Positions 7,396-14,368 of a stretch of 20,642 nt of DNA are shown here, in pieces; positions within the stretch are counted from its first letter, which is position 1, and the number at the start of each line of letters is the position of its first letter. Source of the DNA: JBDGPU01 sp042219525 (GTDB taxonomy: Archaea; Halobacteriota; Halobacteria; Halobacteriales; Haloferacaceae); assembly GCA_042219525.1 (NCBI GenBank), contig JBDGPU010000152.1:1-20642 (forward strand). Reading direction: 5' to 3'. The translations under genes and the position numbers were made by a program. The notes below the pieces were generated by a model. The model ran no database searches, was not told where the DNA came from, and saw only the letters and a program-made list of their open reading frames with translations.

Positions 7396-8006
7396 TCGTT
7401 CACCTCCGCGGTGGCGAAGCCGGCCGCAAGCAGGAAGAACAGCCCCACGAGGACGCCGCTCACGATGGCGGCGATCCCGCCGATCTCGATGGCCTCCATG
7501 CCGTACTTGACCGGCGTCTTGATCGGGAGCTGCGCGTACTCGAGGAAGTTGCCGCCGAGCGCGAGCGTGACGACGCCGATACCGCCGAAGACGATGACCC
7601 CGCCCGTCGCGAGCGCGACGACGACGGCGTTGTTGAGCCACTCACGGGTCGCCTCGATACCGAACGCAAACGCGATCATCAGGATGACGGCGGCGATGAT
7701 CGCCCCGCCCTGGAAGCCGCCGCCCGGCGAGTCGGCGCCGTGGAACGTGATGAACAGCCCGAACGTGAACACGAACGGCGCCATCACCTTCACGGCCGAC
7801 ATGATCACCTGGCTCTCCGTATACGGGCTCCGCTGTCGCTCGATGGGCGAGATGGTCGGGCCGCGACCGGTGTCGGCCGGGTCGCTGTCGGCTGAGGCGC
7901 CGTCGGTCGGGTCGCTGTCGACCGAGTTGCCGTCGGCCGAGTCGCCGTCGGCCGAGTTGCTGCCAGCCGGCTCCGTCTCGTCGATGGTCGTCTCGTCGTC
8001 GGTCAT
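7392..8006 (-). CDS. mnhB: Mrp/Mnh antiporter subunit B (MnhB)
   Basis: A 204-residue protein. The C-terminal ~145 residues are the MnhB domain with four helices, including HGADSPGGGFQGGAI, the family signature, and a characteristic ending segment with GxxxxxAAGFAT. The first ~50 residues are a highly acidic pentapeptide repeat rich in Asp, Ser and Ala (NSADG, DSADG, NSVDS, DPTDG, ASADS, DPADT), predicted disordered and cytoplasmic, encoded by six 15-base DNA repeats. The ATG at 8004-8006 overlaps the upstream stop (ATGA); the longer frame upstream translates another gene out of frame. In Mrp complexes B follows the C-terminal part of A, matching its position after the DUF4040/MbhE-like gene here. 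Confidence 0.94.
   Translation of the reverse strand: MTDDETTIDETEPAGSNSADGDSADGNSVDSDPTDGASADSDPADTGRGPTISPIERQRSPYTESQVIMSAVKVMAPFVFTFGLFITFHGADSPGGGFQGGAIIAAVILMIAFAFGIEATREWLNNAVVVALATGGVIVFGGIGVVTLALGGNFLEYAQLPIKTPVKYGMEAIEIGGIAAIVSGVLVGLFFLLAAGFATAEVNE
7872..7961. repeat. Six 15-base tandem repeats inside mnhB
   Basis: Six consecutive 15-base units of the form GTCGGCCGAGTCGCC-like sequence, beginning at 7872, 7887, 7902, 7917, 7932 and 7947, with point differences. They encode the acidic pentapeptide repeat at the MnhB N-terminus. Units are in frame (15 bases = 5 codons), so copy-number change would not break the gene. Confidence 0.85.
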
Positions 8007-8563
8007 GTGAAGCTCTCCCTGTGGAGTACGAGCATGGTCGCGACGCCGGCGGCGAAGACCACGACGGCCTCGCCGAAGGTGTCGAATCCACGGTAGCTGG
8101 CCAGGACGGCCGTCACCGTGTTGTCGACGTGAGTGTCGGCGTACGTCTGTGCGAGGTAGTACTGCGTGACGGCTTCGTCCGACCAGACCGCCGCGGTCGG
8201 GTCGCCGACGGCCGGAATCGACGACAGCGTCGACGCGATGGCGACGCCCAGCAGCGCGACTGCACCGAGCGCCGGCCAGTTGATCGAGCTGTACGTCACG
8301 TCGTGTTCGATCCGCGACGTCTTCGCGATGGTCAGCAGCAGGAGGACCGTGGTGATTCCCGCCGACACCGCGGCCTCGGTGAGCGCCACGTCGGGCGCGC
8401 GGTAGAACGTGTACAGCGCGGCCATGCCGAAGCTGTACGCGCCGAAGACGATGATCGCGGCGAGGACGTCCCGCGCGAGCGCGGTCACGATCGCCGTCAA
8501 CACGACAAAGATCATCAGCGAGGCTTCGATGGGCGTCACTGCGAACTGCAACGGTGTGATCAT
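8003..8563 (-). CDS. DUF4040 / MbhD-MbhE-like antiporter subunit (MnhA C-terminal equivalent)
   Basis: A 186-residue membrane protein in two parts. Residues 1-82 form the DUF4040/MbhD-like triple helix (PDVALTEAAVSAGITT is the hallmark). Residues ~95-186 form an MbhE-like part ending with NTVTAVLASYRGFDTFGEA and a last helix. In bacterial Mrp these two pieces are the C-terminal end of the large MrpA protein and sometimes of MrpB; here they are a free-standing gene, as in archaeal Mbh/Mbs complexes. Annotations often call it MnhB or 'subunit B'. The ATG overlaps the mnhG stop (ATGA at 8560-8563), and its own stop overlaps mnhB's ATG. It probably couples the proton channels to the Na+ path (inference from MBH/Mrp structures). 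Confidence 0.9.
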   Translation of the reverse strand: MITPLQFAVTPIEASLMIFVVLTAIVTALARDVLAAIIVFGAYSFGMAALYTFYRAPDVALTEAAVSAGITTVLLLLTIAKTSRIEHDVTYSSINWPALGAVALLGVAIASTLSSIPAVGDPTAAVWSDEAVTQYYLAQTYADTHVDNTVTAVLASYRGFDTFGEAVVVFAAGVATMLVLHRESFT

Positions 8564-8994
8564 GAGTCACCCTCCGTTCGGGCGTCGGTCGCGCCCGGCG
8601 CCGAGTCCGATTCCCCAGATTGCGGCTCCACCGGTTGGGATACCTCCTCGCTGACCGCGCCGCGGTCGGGTTCGTCCCCGGATGTTTCCGTCCAGGGCAC
8701 CTGCCCGTCCTCGAAGGCGGCCCGCGCGATGGCGTGGGCGGCCGTCGGGTTCGTCACGAAGATGAAGAACAGCAGAAGGACGGTCTTGACCGTGCCCGGG
8801 TCGGGATACACCACCAGCGCGACGGCGGCCAGCCCGAAGCCGGCCCCGAGGGTGTCCGCCTGCGACGCCGTGTGGGCGCGCGAGAAGACGTCCGGGAGCC
8901 GGATCACGCCCGCCATCGAGACGAACGTGAAGAACAGGCCGGCGGCGGCGAAGATCAGCACCAGCGCCACACGGACGAGCTCGAGCGCGCTCAC
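8560..8994 (-). CDS. mnhG: Mrp/Mnh antiporter subunit G (MnhG)
   Basis: A 144-residue protein. Residues 1-95 are the MnhG/PhaG domain with three helices and the conserved GVIRLPDVFSRAHTASQADT stretch. The start is GTG at 8992-8994, overlapping the mnhF stop as GTGA. An ATG-initiated longer frame exists to 9303, but its extra ~100 residues are Arg-rich, unlike any MnhG, and lie antiparallel to nothing but mnhF's own reading frame, so I reject it. The last ~45 residues are an acidic Glu/Ser/Asp-rich tail not found in bacterial MnhG. G is a small structural subunit needed for complex assembly. Its position between F and the DUF4040 gene is typical of archaeal mrp operons. Confidence 0.93.
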   Translation of the reverse strand: MSALELVRVALVLIFAAAGLFFTFVSMAGVIRLPDVFSRAHTASQADTLGAGFGLAAVALVVYPDPGTVKTVLLLFFIFVTNPTAAHAIARAAFEDGQVPWTETSGDEPDRGAVSEEVSQPVEPQSGESDSAPGATDARTEGDS

Positions 8995-9296
8995 AGCACA
9001 CCACCCCGTTCGACGGTGAACTTCGAGATGGCGATCGCCATCAGGAAGTTCAGCAGTGCGTAGACGAGGGCGATGTCGAGGAACGTCGGCTCCTCGAGGG
9101 CGGCCGCGAGCAGCGCGAGGATGACGACCGTGTTGGTGCCAAGGACGTTGACCGCCAGCACGCGGTCCTGCGTCGTCGGCCCGCGGATCGCACGATAGAA
9201 CATACCGATCGCGATGATGACCAGCCCCGTCGCCGTCGCCAGCAGCACGTCGGCCACGGTGTAGCCCGCGAGGACCGTCACGTCGACGATGCTCAT
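8991..9296 (-). CDS. mnhF: Mrp/Mnh antiporter subunit F (MnhF)
   Basis: A 101-residue protein with three membrane helices. It carries YRAIRGPTTQDRVLAVN (about 34-50), the signature of MnhF/PhaF, followed by the second and third helices ending in FLMAIAISKF. The length is close to the family norm (about 90-100). The ATG at 9294-9296 overlaps the mnhE stop as ATGA, and the stop overlaps the GTG of mnhG. F is part of the E-F-G module that binds the D side of the Mrp complex in known structures. Confidence 0.95.
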   Translation of the reverse strand: MSIVDVTVLAGYTVADVLLATATGLVIIAIGMFYRAIRGPTTQDRVLAVNVLGTNTVVILALLAAALEEPTFLDIALVYALLNFLMAIAISKFTVERGGVL

Positions 9297-10513
9297 CGGG
9301 CACCTCCGTCGGCGGCGCCCTCGCTGTCGACGTCGTTGGCGTCGGTTTCGTCGGCGGTAGAGTCCTCGGCGACTTCCTCAGCGGTACTTCCGATGTCCGA
9401 CTGCCCGCCGTCGGTGGCGGGGGTCCGGCTGGCCCGCGTCGGGTCCGGGAGCGGCTCGTCGGCTTCCGGTCCCTGAAGGATGCTGCAGTCGCCGCGCTCC
9501 TCCGGAGTCGGCAGGCGAGCGGCCCCGCGTCCGTAGAAGATGAAGCGCGTCCACCGCTCCAGCGACCCCGCGAACAGCCCCTCGCGGGCCCAGGGGATCA
9601 GCGCGTGGACGTAGAGGTTCTCGTTGCGAGCGCGGACGGTGAGCGTCCCGGGCGTGAGCGTGATCGAGTTCGCCAGCGTCGTGATCGGGAGGCCGCTCCC
9701 GACGAGCGAGCGGACGCGCGTCATTCGCGGCTCGATCGGCATCGACGGGCGAAGGATCACGCCGGCGACCATGACGTTCGCCTTCACGATCTCGAGGAGT
9801 AGTACCGGGACGTAGATCGCGAGCCGGCCGATCCGAATGAAGGAGCCGGGGAACGTCGGGTCGCTGCTGAGCGAGATGCGGGAGAGGGCGATGGCGGTCA
9901 TCGTCGCGGACGCGACGCCCGTGACGAGGTCGAACGCGTACGTCGGGTCGCCGAGAATGAGATAGAAGACGAACGACACGCTGAAAATCGAGGCGAACCG
10001 GACGAAATTGATCTCGCTGACCAGCTGTGCGCGCCGGGATGGCCGGTCGACCGGTGCCTCCCGGATGTCGATCGACGAGCGCGCGAGTTCGTACTCCAGC
10101 GGCCGCAACAGCGCGCGAGTTCCGACTGGCGAGTACTCCGGGTCGAGGACGATCTCGTCGATTCCCTGTTCCTCGGCGTACGCGACGAGCTGTTCGGCGT
10201 ACTGCTCCGCGCCGAAGAGGTACTCGTCGGTGCCGACGATGGCGGTCTGGATCGTCACGTCGCCGTCGACACCCGCCTCTTCCTGGTCGTACTCGGCCCA
10301 GCGGACCGCGTCGTCGAGCAGCTCCTGTGCCTGGTTCAGCCGGCGCTCCGCACCCGGGTCCTCGCCGCGCCAGGACGCGACGTAGACGAAATGGATCTCC
10401 GGCGGCCCCTCGGAGATGGCCGCTTCGACCGCGTGCGTGACCGTCGCACGCAACGTGCCGGTTCGCTCGACCGGCACGAGGATCCCGGAGTCAGCCACCG
10501 GGATCACCCCCAT
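9293..10513 (-). CDS. mnhE: Mrp/Mnh antiporter subunit E with N-terminal Usp-like domain
   Basis: A 406-residue first gene of the antiporter operon. Residues ~1-145 look like a universal-stress-protein (Usp, Rossmann-like) domain: a hydrophobic first strand ILVPVER, a VYVASW strand, and EQGIDEIVLDPEYSPVG near its end. Residues ~165-330 are MnhE: LEIVKANVMVAGVILRPSM, LANSITLTPGTLTV and LYVHALIPW are diagnostic. Residues ~335-406 are a disordered acidic tail. I place the start at ATG 10511-10513, where the Usp strand begins (MGVIPVADSGILVP). An in-frame extension to 10624 adds 37 residues of no family resemblance and runs through the promoter region. Usp-MnhE fusions are common in haloarchaea as far as I recall. 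The Usp part may bind a nucleotide or sense state. Confidence 0.92.
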   Translation of the reverse strand: MGVIPVADSGILVPVERTGTLRATVTHAVEAAISEGPPEIHFVYVASWRGEDPGAERRLNQAQELLDDAVRWAEYDQEEAGVDGDVTIQTAIVGTDEYLFGAEQYAEQLVAYAEEQGIDEIVLDPEYSPVGTRALLRPLEYELARSSIDIREAPVDRPSRRAQLVSEINFVRFASIFSVSFVFYLILGDPTYAFDLVTGVASATMTAIALSRISLSSDPTFPGSFIRIGRLAIYVPVLLLEIVKANVMVAGVILRPSMPIEPRMTRVRSLVGSGLPITTLANSITLTPGTLTVRARNENLYVHALIPWAREGLFAGSLERWTRFIFYGRGAARLPTPEERGDCSILQGPEADEPLPDPTRASRTPATDGGQSDIGSTAEEVAEDSTADETDANDVDSEGAADGGAR

Positions 10514-10542
10514 ACTGGTCGGCAATCGATAGATCGGATTCC

Positions 10543-10552
10543 ATGAATAGTT
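10543..10552 (-). promoter_or_regulatory. Possible TATA box of the nine-gene antiporter operon
   Basis: The minus strand reads AACTATTCAT 30-39 bases before the mnhE ATG (10513), the best AT-rich candidate in the 140-base gap between coaBC and mnhE. A second AT-rich patch on the minus strand near 10590-10600 is also possible. No other promoter is apparent within the operon, since all junctions overlap. Confidence 0.35.
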
Positions 10553-10653
10553 CTCACACGGGGAGTCTCTCGGCACGGTCAAAACACTTCTTATCTCTAC
10601 GACCACGGCCACTTGCGGCCCCATCCGGGACCGTTCGTCCCCCCCTCGCCGGG

Positions 10654-11865
10654 CTACGGTTCCGCCGCCAGGACTCGCCCGAGCTTGTCGGCGACGCGGC
10701 CCGCGACGACGTTCTTCGTTCCGGAGACGACCTGGACGTCGGCCGCCTCCCCTTCGCCGACGAGCTGGGCCTGCGTCGACTCGCTCGCGGCCTCGCCGAC
10801 GAGCAGGACGCGCGTCTCGTCGTCACCCATCACGCTCGCGTCGTTGGCGACGACGAACGCCAGCCCGACGCGGTCGCGGAGCTTGACGGCCTCCTCGATC
10901 ATCGCCGCGTCGTCGCCGGACGTCTCGGCCTTGAAGCCGACGATGGGGAGGTCGGGATACTGCTCCCGGACGGTGTCGATGAGCTTCGGCGTCGGTTCGA
11001 GATCCAGCGAGAGCGGCGACCCGGAGCGGATCTTCTCCCCGACGGCGTCGGCGGTGAAATCGGAGATGGCAGCCGCGGAGACGAGCGCGTCCCCGGTCGC
11101 ACACGCCGCGGTCGTCGCCTCCAGCATCTCGTCGGCGGTTTCGACCTGGAGCACGTCGGCGTACTGGACCTCCGGTCCATCGTGGACGAGGGTCACGTCA
11201 GCGCCGCGCACGTAGCACGCGCGGGCGACGGCCCGACCGGTCTTCCCCGAGGCGCGGTTCGTGATGATCCGGATCGGGTCGATGTACTCCTTCGTCGCGC
11301 CCGCGGTCACCACGACGTGAGTGCCCGCGAGCGAGTCCGGCGTCGTCGCGCGGGCGACCTCCGTCACGATCGCCTCCTCGTCGGCGATCTTGGCTTTCCC
11401 CTCCTCGACGCGCGGGTCGGCGAAGGTCACGCCCCAGGACTCCAGCGTCTCCAACGCGCCCAGTACGCCAGGATGGTCGTACATCGGTTCGTGCATCGCC
11501 GGTGCGACAACGACGGGCGTGTCGGCCCCGAGCGCGGTCGTCGCACAGGTCGTGACCGGCGTATCGTCGATCGCGCCGGCCATCTTGCCGACGGTGTTGG
11601 CCGTCGCCGGCGCGATCAGGAGGACGTCCGCCCAGCCCTCGCGGCCGCAGAGCTCGACGTGTTCGACGTCGCCCGTGACCTCCGTGACGACGTCGTGCTC
11701 GGTCGCGAACTCCAGGGCCCACGGGTGGATGATGTTCGTCGCCGACGGCGTCATTACCGCGCGGACCGAGGCGCCGCGGCGGCGGAGCTCGTGTGCGAGT
11801 TCGACGGTGGTGACGGCCGCGATGCTTCCCGTCACGCCCAGCGCGACGTTGACCCCCGATAGCAT
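10654..11865 (-). CDS. coaBC: Bifunctional phosphopantothenoylcysteine decarboxylase / phosphopantothenate-cysteine ligase
   Basis: A 403-residue cytosolic enzyme of coenzyme A synthesis. CoaB joins 4'-phosphopantothenate to cysteine and CoaC decarboxylates the product to 4'-phosphopantetheine. The CoaC flavoprotein domain (1-175) has GVTGSIAA (10-17), His47 in IIHPWALEF (likely catalytic His), APATANTVGKMAG (85-97) and PAMHEPMY (122-129). The bacterial counterpart of the last motif is PxMNxxMW, so Asn is His here. The bacterial LACGxxGxGR segment with its active-site Cys is replaced by ADPRVEEGKAKIAD (149-162). CoaB (182-403) has VTAGATKEYIDPIRIITNRA, SGKTG, EKIRSG (277-282), VGFKAET and VVANDAS. 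Start at ATG 11863-11865, preceded by a TATA-like box; the upstream frame only translates the GC-rich repeat array. It is co-oriented with, but 140 bases before, the mnh operon. Confidence 0.95.
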   Translation of the reverse strand: MLSGVNVALGVTGSIAAVTTVELAHELRRRGASVRAVMTPSATNIIHPWALEFATEHDVVTEVTGDVEHVELCGREGWADVLLIAPATANTVGKMAGAIDDTPVTTCATTALGADTPVVVAPAMHEPMYDHPGVLGALETLESWGVTFADPRVEEGKAKIADEEAIVTEVARATTPDSLAGTHVVVTAGATKEYIDPIRIITNRASGKTGRAVARACYVRGADVTLVHDGPEVQYADVLQVETADEMLEATTAACATGDALVSAAAISDFTADAVGEKIRSGSPLSLDLEPTPKLIDTVREQYPDLPIVGFKAETSGDDAAMIEEAVKLRDRVGLAFVVANDASVMGDDETRVLLVGEAASESTQAQLVGEGEAADVQVVSGTKNVVAGRVADKLGRVLAAEP

Positions 11866-11889
11866 TGTGAAGGCGTTGGATGGGTGGGG

Positions 11890-11898
11890 GTAAATAGT
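11890..11898 (-). promoter_or_regulatory. Probable TATA box of coaBC
   Basis: The minus strand reads ACTATTTAC 25-33 bases before the coaBC ATG (11865), preceded by a GC-rich BRE-like CGTGGG. The spacing fits a leaderless mRNA and confirms the start. Confidence 0.55.
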
Positions 11899-11942
11899 CC
11901 CACGAAAGTCAGGAACTATCGCCGATTCTCGCTGCCATTGCT

Positions 11943-12110
11943 GACCCCGGGCCTCCCCTGAACCCGGGCCTCCCGAACCCGGCCATCCCCTGAACCCGGG
12001 CCTCCCATGAACCCCCGCCTCCCGAACCCGGGCCTTCCCTGAACCCGGGCCTCCCATGAACCCCCGCCTCCCGAACCCGGGCCTTCCCTGAACCCGGCCA
12101 TCTCCTTTTA
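11943..12110. repeat. GC-rich tandem-repeat array between coaBC and acd
   Basis: About ten units of 15-17 bases, consensus GAACCCGGGCCTCCC plus a variable AT/CT, run from 11943 to about 12106. A higher-order unit of 49 bases is duplicated perfectly: 11992-12040 is identical to 12041-12089, and a third copy begins at 12090 before decaying. Most units contain CCCGGG or its variants (GAACCCCCG, GAACCCGGCC). The array sits in the divergent promoter region, just upstream of the acd TATA box and beyond the coaBC TATA box. It is not coding. It could bind regulators, or be a slippage-prone microsatellite. Confidence 0.88.
12103..12110 (+). promoter_or_regulatory. Probable TATA box of acd
   Basis: TCCTTTTA at the right edge of the repeat array, 27-34 bases before the acd ATG (12137). 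The spacing fits leaderless transcription. Confidence 0.5.
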
Positions 12111-12136
12111 CCCGACGCCCCGCGAACCCCCGTTCA

Positions 12137-14287
12137 ATGGGATCGATCTCGGCACTCTTTCACCCCGACTGCGTTGCCGTCGTCGGGGCAACGCCGCGCG
12201 AGGGCGCCGTCGGTCACGCGATCATGGCGAACCTCCTCGAGGACTTCGCGGGCGAGACGGTGCCGGTCACGCCCGCCCACGACGAGGTACTCGGCGTCCG
12301 CGCCGTCGACGACGTCAGCGAAACCGACGCGGACCTCGCGGTCGTCGCCACGCCGCCGTCGGCCGTCCTCGACGTCGTCGAGTCCTGCGGCGAGACCGGC
12401 GTGTCGGCTGTCGTCGTCATCACCGCCGGCTTCGGCGAAACCGACGAGGCGGGGACGGAGCGTGAAGAACGGCTCAGGGAACTCGCCGCCGAGTACGACC
12501 TCCCCGTCGTCGGCCCGAACTGCCTCGGAATTGCGTCGACGGCGACGGGGCTGAACGCGACGTTCGCCCCACAGGGCCCGCTCCCCGGGAACATCTCGTT
12601 CGTGAGCCAGTCGGGTGCGTACGCCTCGGCGGTCCTCGACTGGGCGGCCGATGCGGGCATCGGCTTCGCTGACGTCGTCTCGCTCGGGAACAAGGCCGTC
12701 CTGGACGCGACGGACTTCCTCCGCTACTGGACTGACGACCCGGACACCGACGTCGTGGTGGGCTACCTGGAGGACGTCGACCGCGGCCGGGAGTTCATCG
12801 AGGTCGCTCGCGAGACGACCGCCGACACGCCGGTCGTCCTCGTGAAGGCCGGCCGCACGAGCGCCGGCGCGCACGCGGCGGCCTCACACACCGGCGCGCT
12901 CGCGGGGAGCGAGGCGGCCTACGAGGCGGCTCTGGAACAGGCGGGGATCCTTCGCGCTGAAACGATGGCGGAGCTGTTCGACGCCGCGGAGGCGCTCGGC
13001 GGCCAGCCGCTCCCCGCCGGCGACGAGGTCGCCATCGTCACCAACGCCGGCGGCCCCGGCGTCACCGCCACCGACGCCGTCGGCGACTCCGCGCTGAAGC
13101 TGGCCGACCTCTCGGCGGCGACGCAGGATCAGCTGACGAACGCGTTGCCGGACGCGGCGACGACGCACAACCCGGTTGACGTCCTCGGCGACGCGGGCAT
13201 CGAACGGGTCAGCGAGGCGCTCCGGATCGTCCGGGCCGACGACGCCGTCGACGGCCTCCTCGTCACGGCGGCGCCGACGACGCAGCTCTCGTACGCCGAC
13301 CTCGCCGAGGCCATCGTCGACTTTCAGGACGGAGCCGACGAGGCCGGACAGATCCCGATCGCGGCCTGCCTGCTCGGCGGCGACCGGCGCGAGGCCCCGA
13401 AACGAACCCTCAGGGACGCCGGGATCCCCTGTCGTTTCGAGCCGACCCGCGCAGTCGACAGCCTGGACGTCCTCAGGGAGTATCGAGAGTTCAGCCAGCG
13501 CGAGTACGGTGAGCCGATGCGCTTCGAAGACGTCGACCGCGAGCGGGCCCGCGCGATCCTCGAGCGCGTCCGTGAGCGCGACACGGACCGGCTCGGTATC
13601 GAGTCGATGGATCTGCTCGACGCGTACGGCATCCCGATGCCCACGAATGCTATCGTCGATTCGGCGGTCGCGGCCGAGGACGCCGCCGAGCGGATCGACG
13701 GCGACGTGGTCATGAAGATCGTCTCCCCAGACATCGTCCACAAGTCCGACATCGGTGGTGTCAAGGTCGGCGTCACCGTGGACGAGGCAGCAGGCACCTA
13801 CAAAACACTCCGCGCTCGGGCCCGGGACCGGCAACCGGACGCGTCGATCCTGGGCGTCCAGGTACAGGCCATGGTCGACGTCGACGATGGCGTCGAGACG
13901 ATCGTTGGGGTGAACCGCGACACGCAGTTCGGCCCATTGCTGCTGTTCGGGCTCGGCGGTGTGTTCGTCGAGGTGCTGGAGGACACGGCAACGCGCGTCG
14001 GCCCGGTTTCCGAGCGGGAGGCTCGCGAGCTGACCGAGTCGGTCGACGCCGCCCCGCTGCTGCGCGGCGCACGCGGTCGTGATCCCGTCGACGTCGACGG
14101 AATCGTTGAGGCGATCGGTCGCCTCTCTCAGCTCGCAGCCGTCTTCCCGGCGATAACCGAACTGGACGTGAACCCTCTCGTCGCGCTGCCGATAGGCGGC
14201 GACGGCGACAGCGAGGCCGGCCGCCCAGCCGTTCGCGCCGTCGACGTCGCGGTCACCGTCGACTCCGAGGCGCTAAAGCCGGAGTAA
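12137..14287 (+). CDS. acd: ADP-forming acetate/acyl-CoA synthetase (ACD), fused alpha-beta
   Basis: A 716-residue cytosolic enzyme catalysing acetyl-CoA (or acyl-CoA) + ADP + Pi = acid + CoA + ATP, the archaeal route to ATP from acyl-CoA in overflow or amino-acid metabolism. The alpha part (1-~455) has the CoA-binding Rossmann domain starting VAVVGATPREGAVGH (13-27), VGPNCLGI (125-132), SFVSQSGA (154-161) and the phospho-accepting His251 in AASHTGALAGSEA. The beta part (~485-716) is an ATP-grasp fold with DVVMKIVSPDIVHKSDIGG (523-541). His535 there is the likely second phosphohistidine in the relay, and LNPL-like VNPLVA near the end matches ELDVNPLVALP. The length fits fused haloarchaeal ACDs. 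The substrate range (acetate versus branched acids) cannot be told. The upstream repeat array and the Bat-like gene 82 bases downstream are its notable neighbours. Confidence 0.95.
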   Translation: MGSISALFHPDCVAVVGATPREGAVGHAIMANLLEDFAGETVPVTPAHDEVLGVRAVDDVSETDADLAVVATPPSAVLDVVESCGETGVSAVVVITAGFGETDEAGTEREERLRELAAEYDLPVVGPNCLGIASTATGLNATFAPQGPLPGNISFVSQSGAYASAVLDWAADAGIGFADVVSLGNKAVLDATDFLRYWTDDPDTDVVVGYLEDVDRGREFIEVARETTADTPVVLVKAGRTSAGAHAAASHTGALAGSEAAYEAALEQAGILRAETMAELFDAAEALGGQPLPAGDEVAIVTNAGGPGVTATDAVGDSALKLADLSAATQDQLTNALPDAATTHNPVDVLGDAGIERVSEALRIVRADDAVDGLLVTAAPTTQLSYADLAEAIVDFQDGADEAGQIPIAACLLGGDRREAPKRTLRDAGIPCRFEPTRAVDSLDVLREYREFSQREYGEPMRFEDVDRERARAILERVRERDTDRLGIESMDLLDAYGIPMPTNAIVDSAVAAEDAAERIDGDVVMKIVSPDIVHKSDIGGVKVGVTVDEAAGTYKTLRARARDRQPDASILGVQVQAMVDVDDGVETIVGVNRDTQFGPLLLFGLGGVFVEVLEDTATRVGPVSEREARELTESVDAAPLLRGARGRDPVDVDGIVEAIGRLSQLAAVFPAITELDVNPLVALPIGGDGDSEAGRPAVRAVDVAVTVDSEALKPE

Positions 14288-14336
14288 CGCCGCGCCCGAC
14301 CCGGCTGATTCCGGATCGCTCGCTGCCGGCGGAGTG

Positions 14337-14345
14337 CAACTTATG
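14337..14345 (+). promoter_or_regulatory. Probable TATA box of the Bat-like gene
   Basis: CAACTTATG 24-32 bases before the ATG at 14369, in otherwise GC-rich DNA. It suggests the regulator has its own leaderless transcript rather than depending only on read-through from acd. Confidence 0.4.
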
Positions 14346-14368
14346 CCGTTCGAACCGATACGAGGTCC

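Noticed and set aside
8995..9303. 103-residue N-terminal extension of MnhG
   Set aside because: It reads mnhF out of frame and is Arg-rich. The GTG at 8994 overlaps the mnhF stop and gives a normal MnhG start.
10514..10624. 37-residue extension of MnhE
   Set aside because: No family resemblance, and the region contains the likely operon promoter. The Usp-like domain begins at ATG 10513.
11866..12057. N-terminal extension of the coaBC frame by 64 residues
   Set aside because: The added peptide is Gly/Arg/Pro-rich and translates the tandem-repeat array. The TATA box at 11890-11898 and family alignment fix the start at 11865.
14100..14340. Integrated element or genomic island boundary near the acd/Bat junction
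   Set aside because: No tRNA, integrase, transposase or duplicated flank was seen, and base composition is even across the genes.
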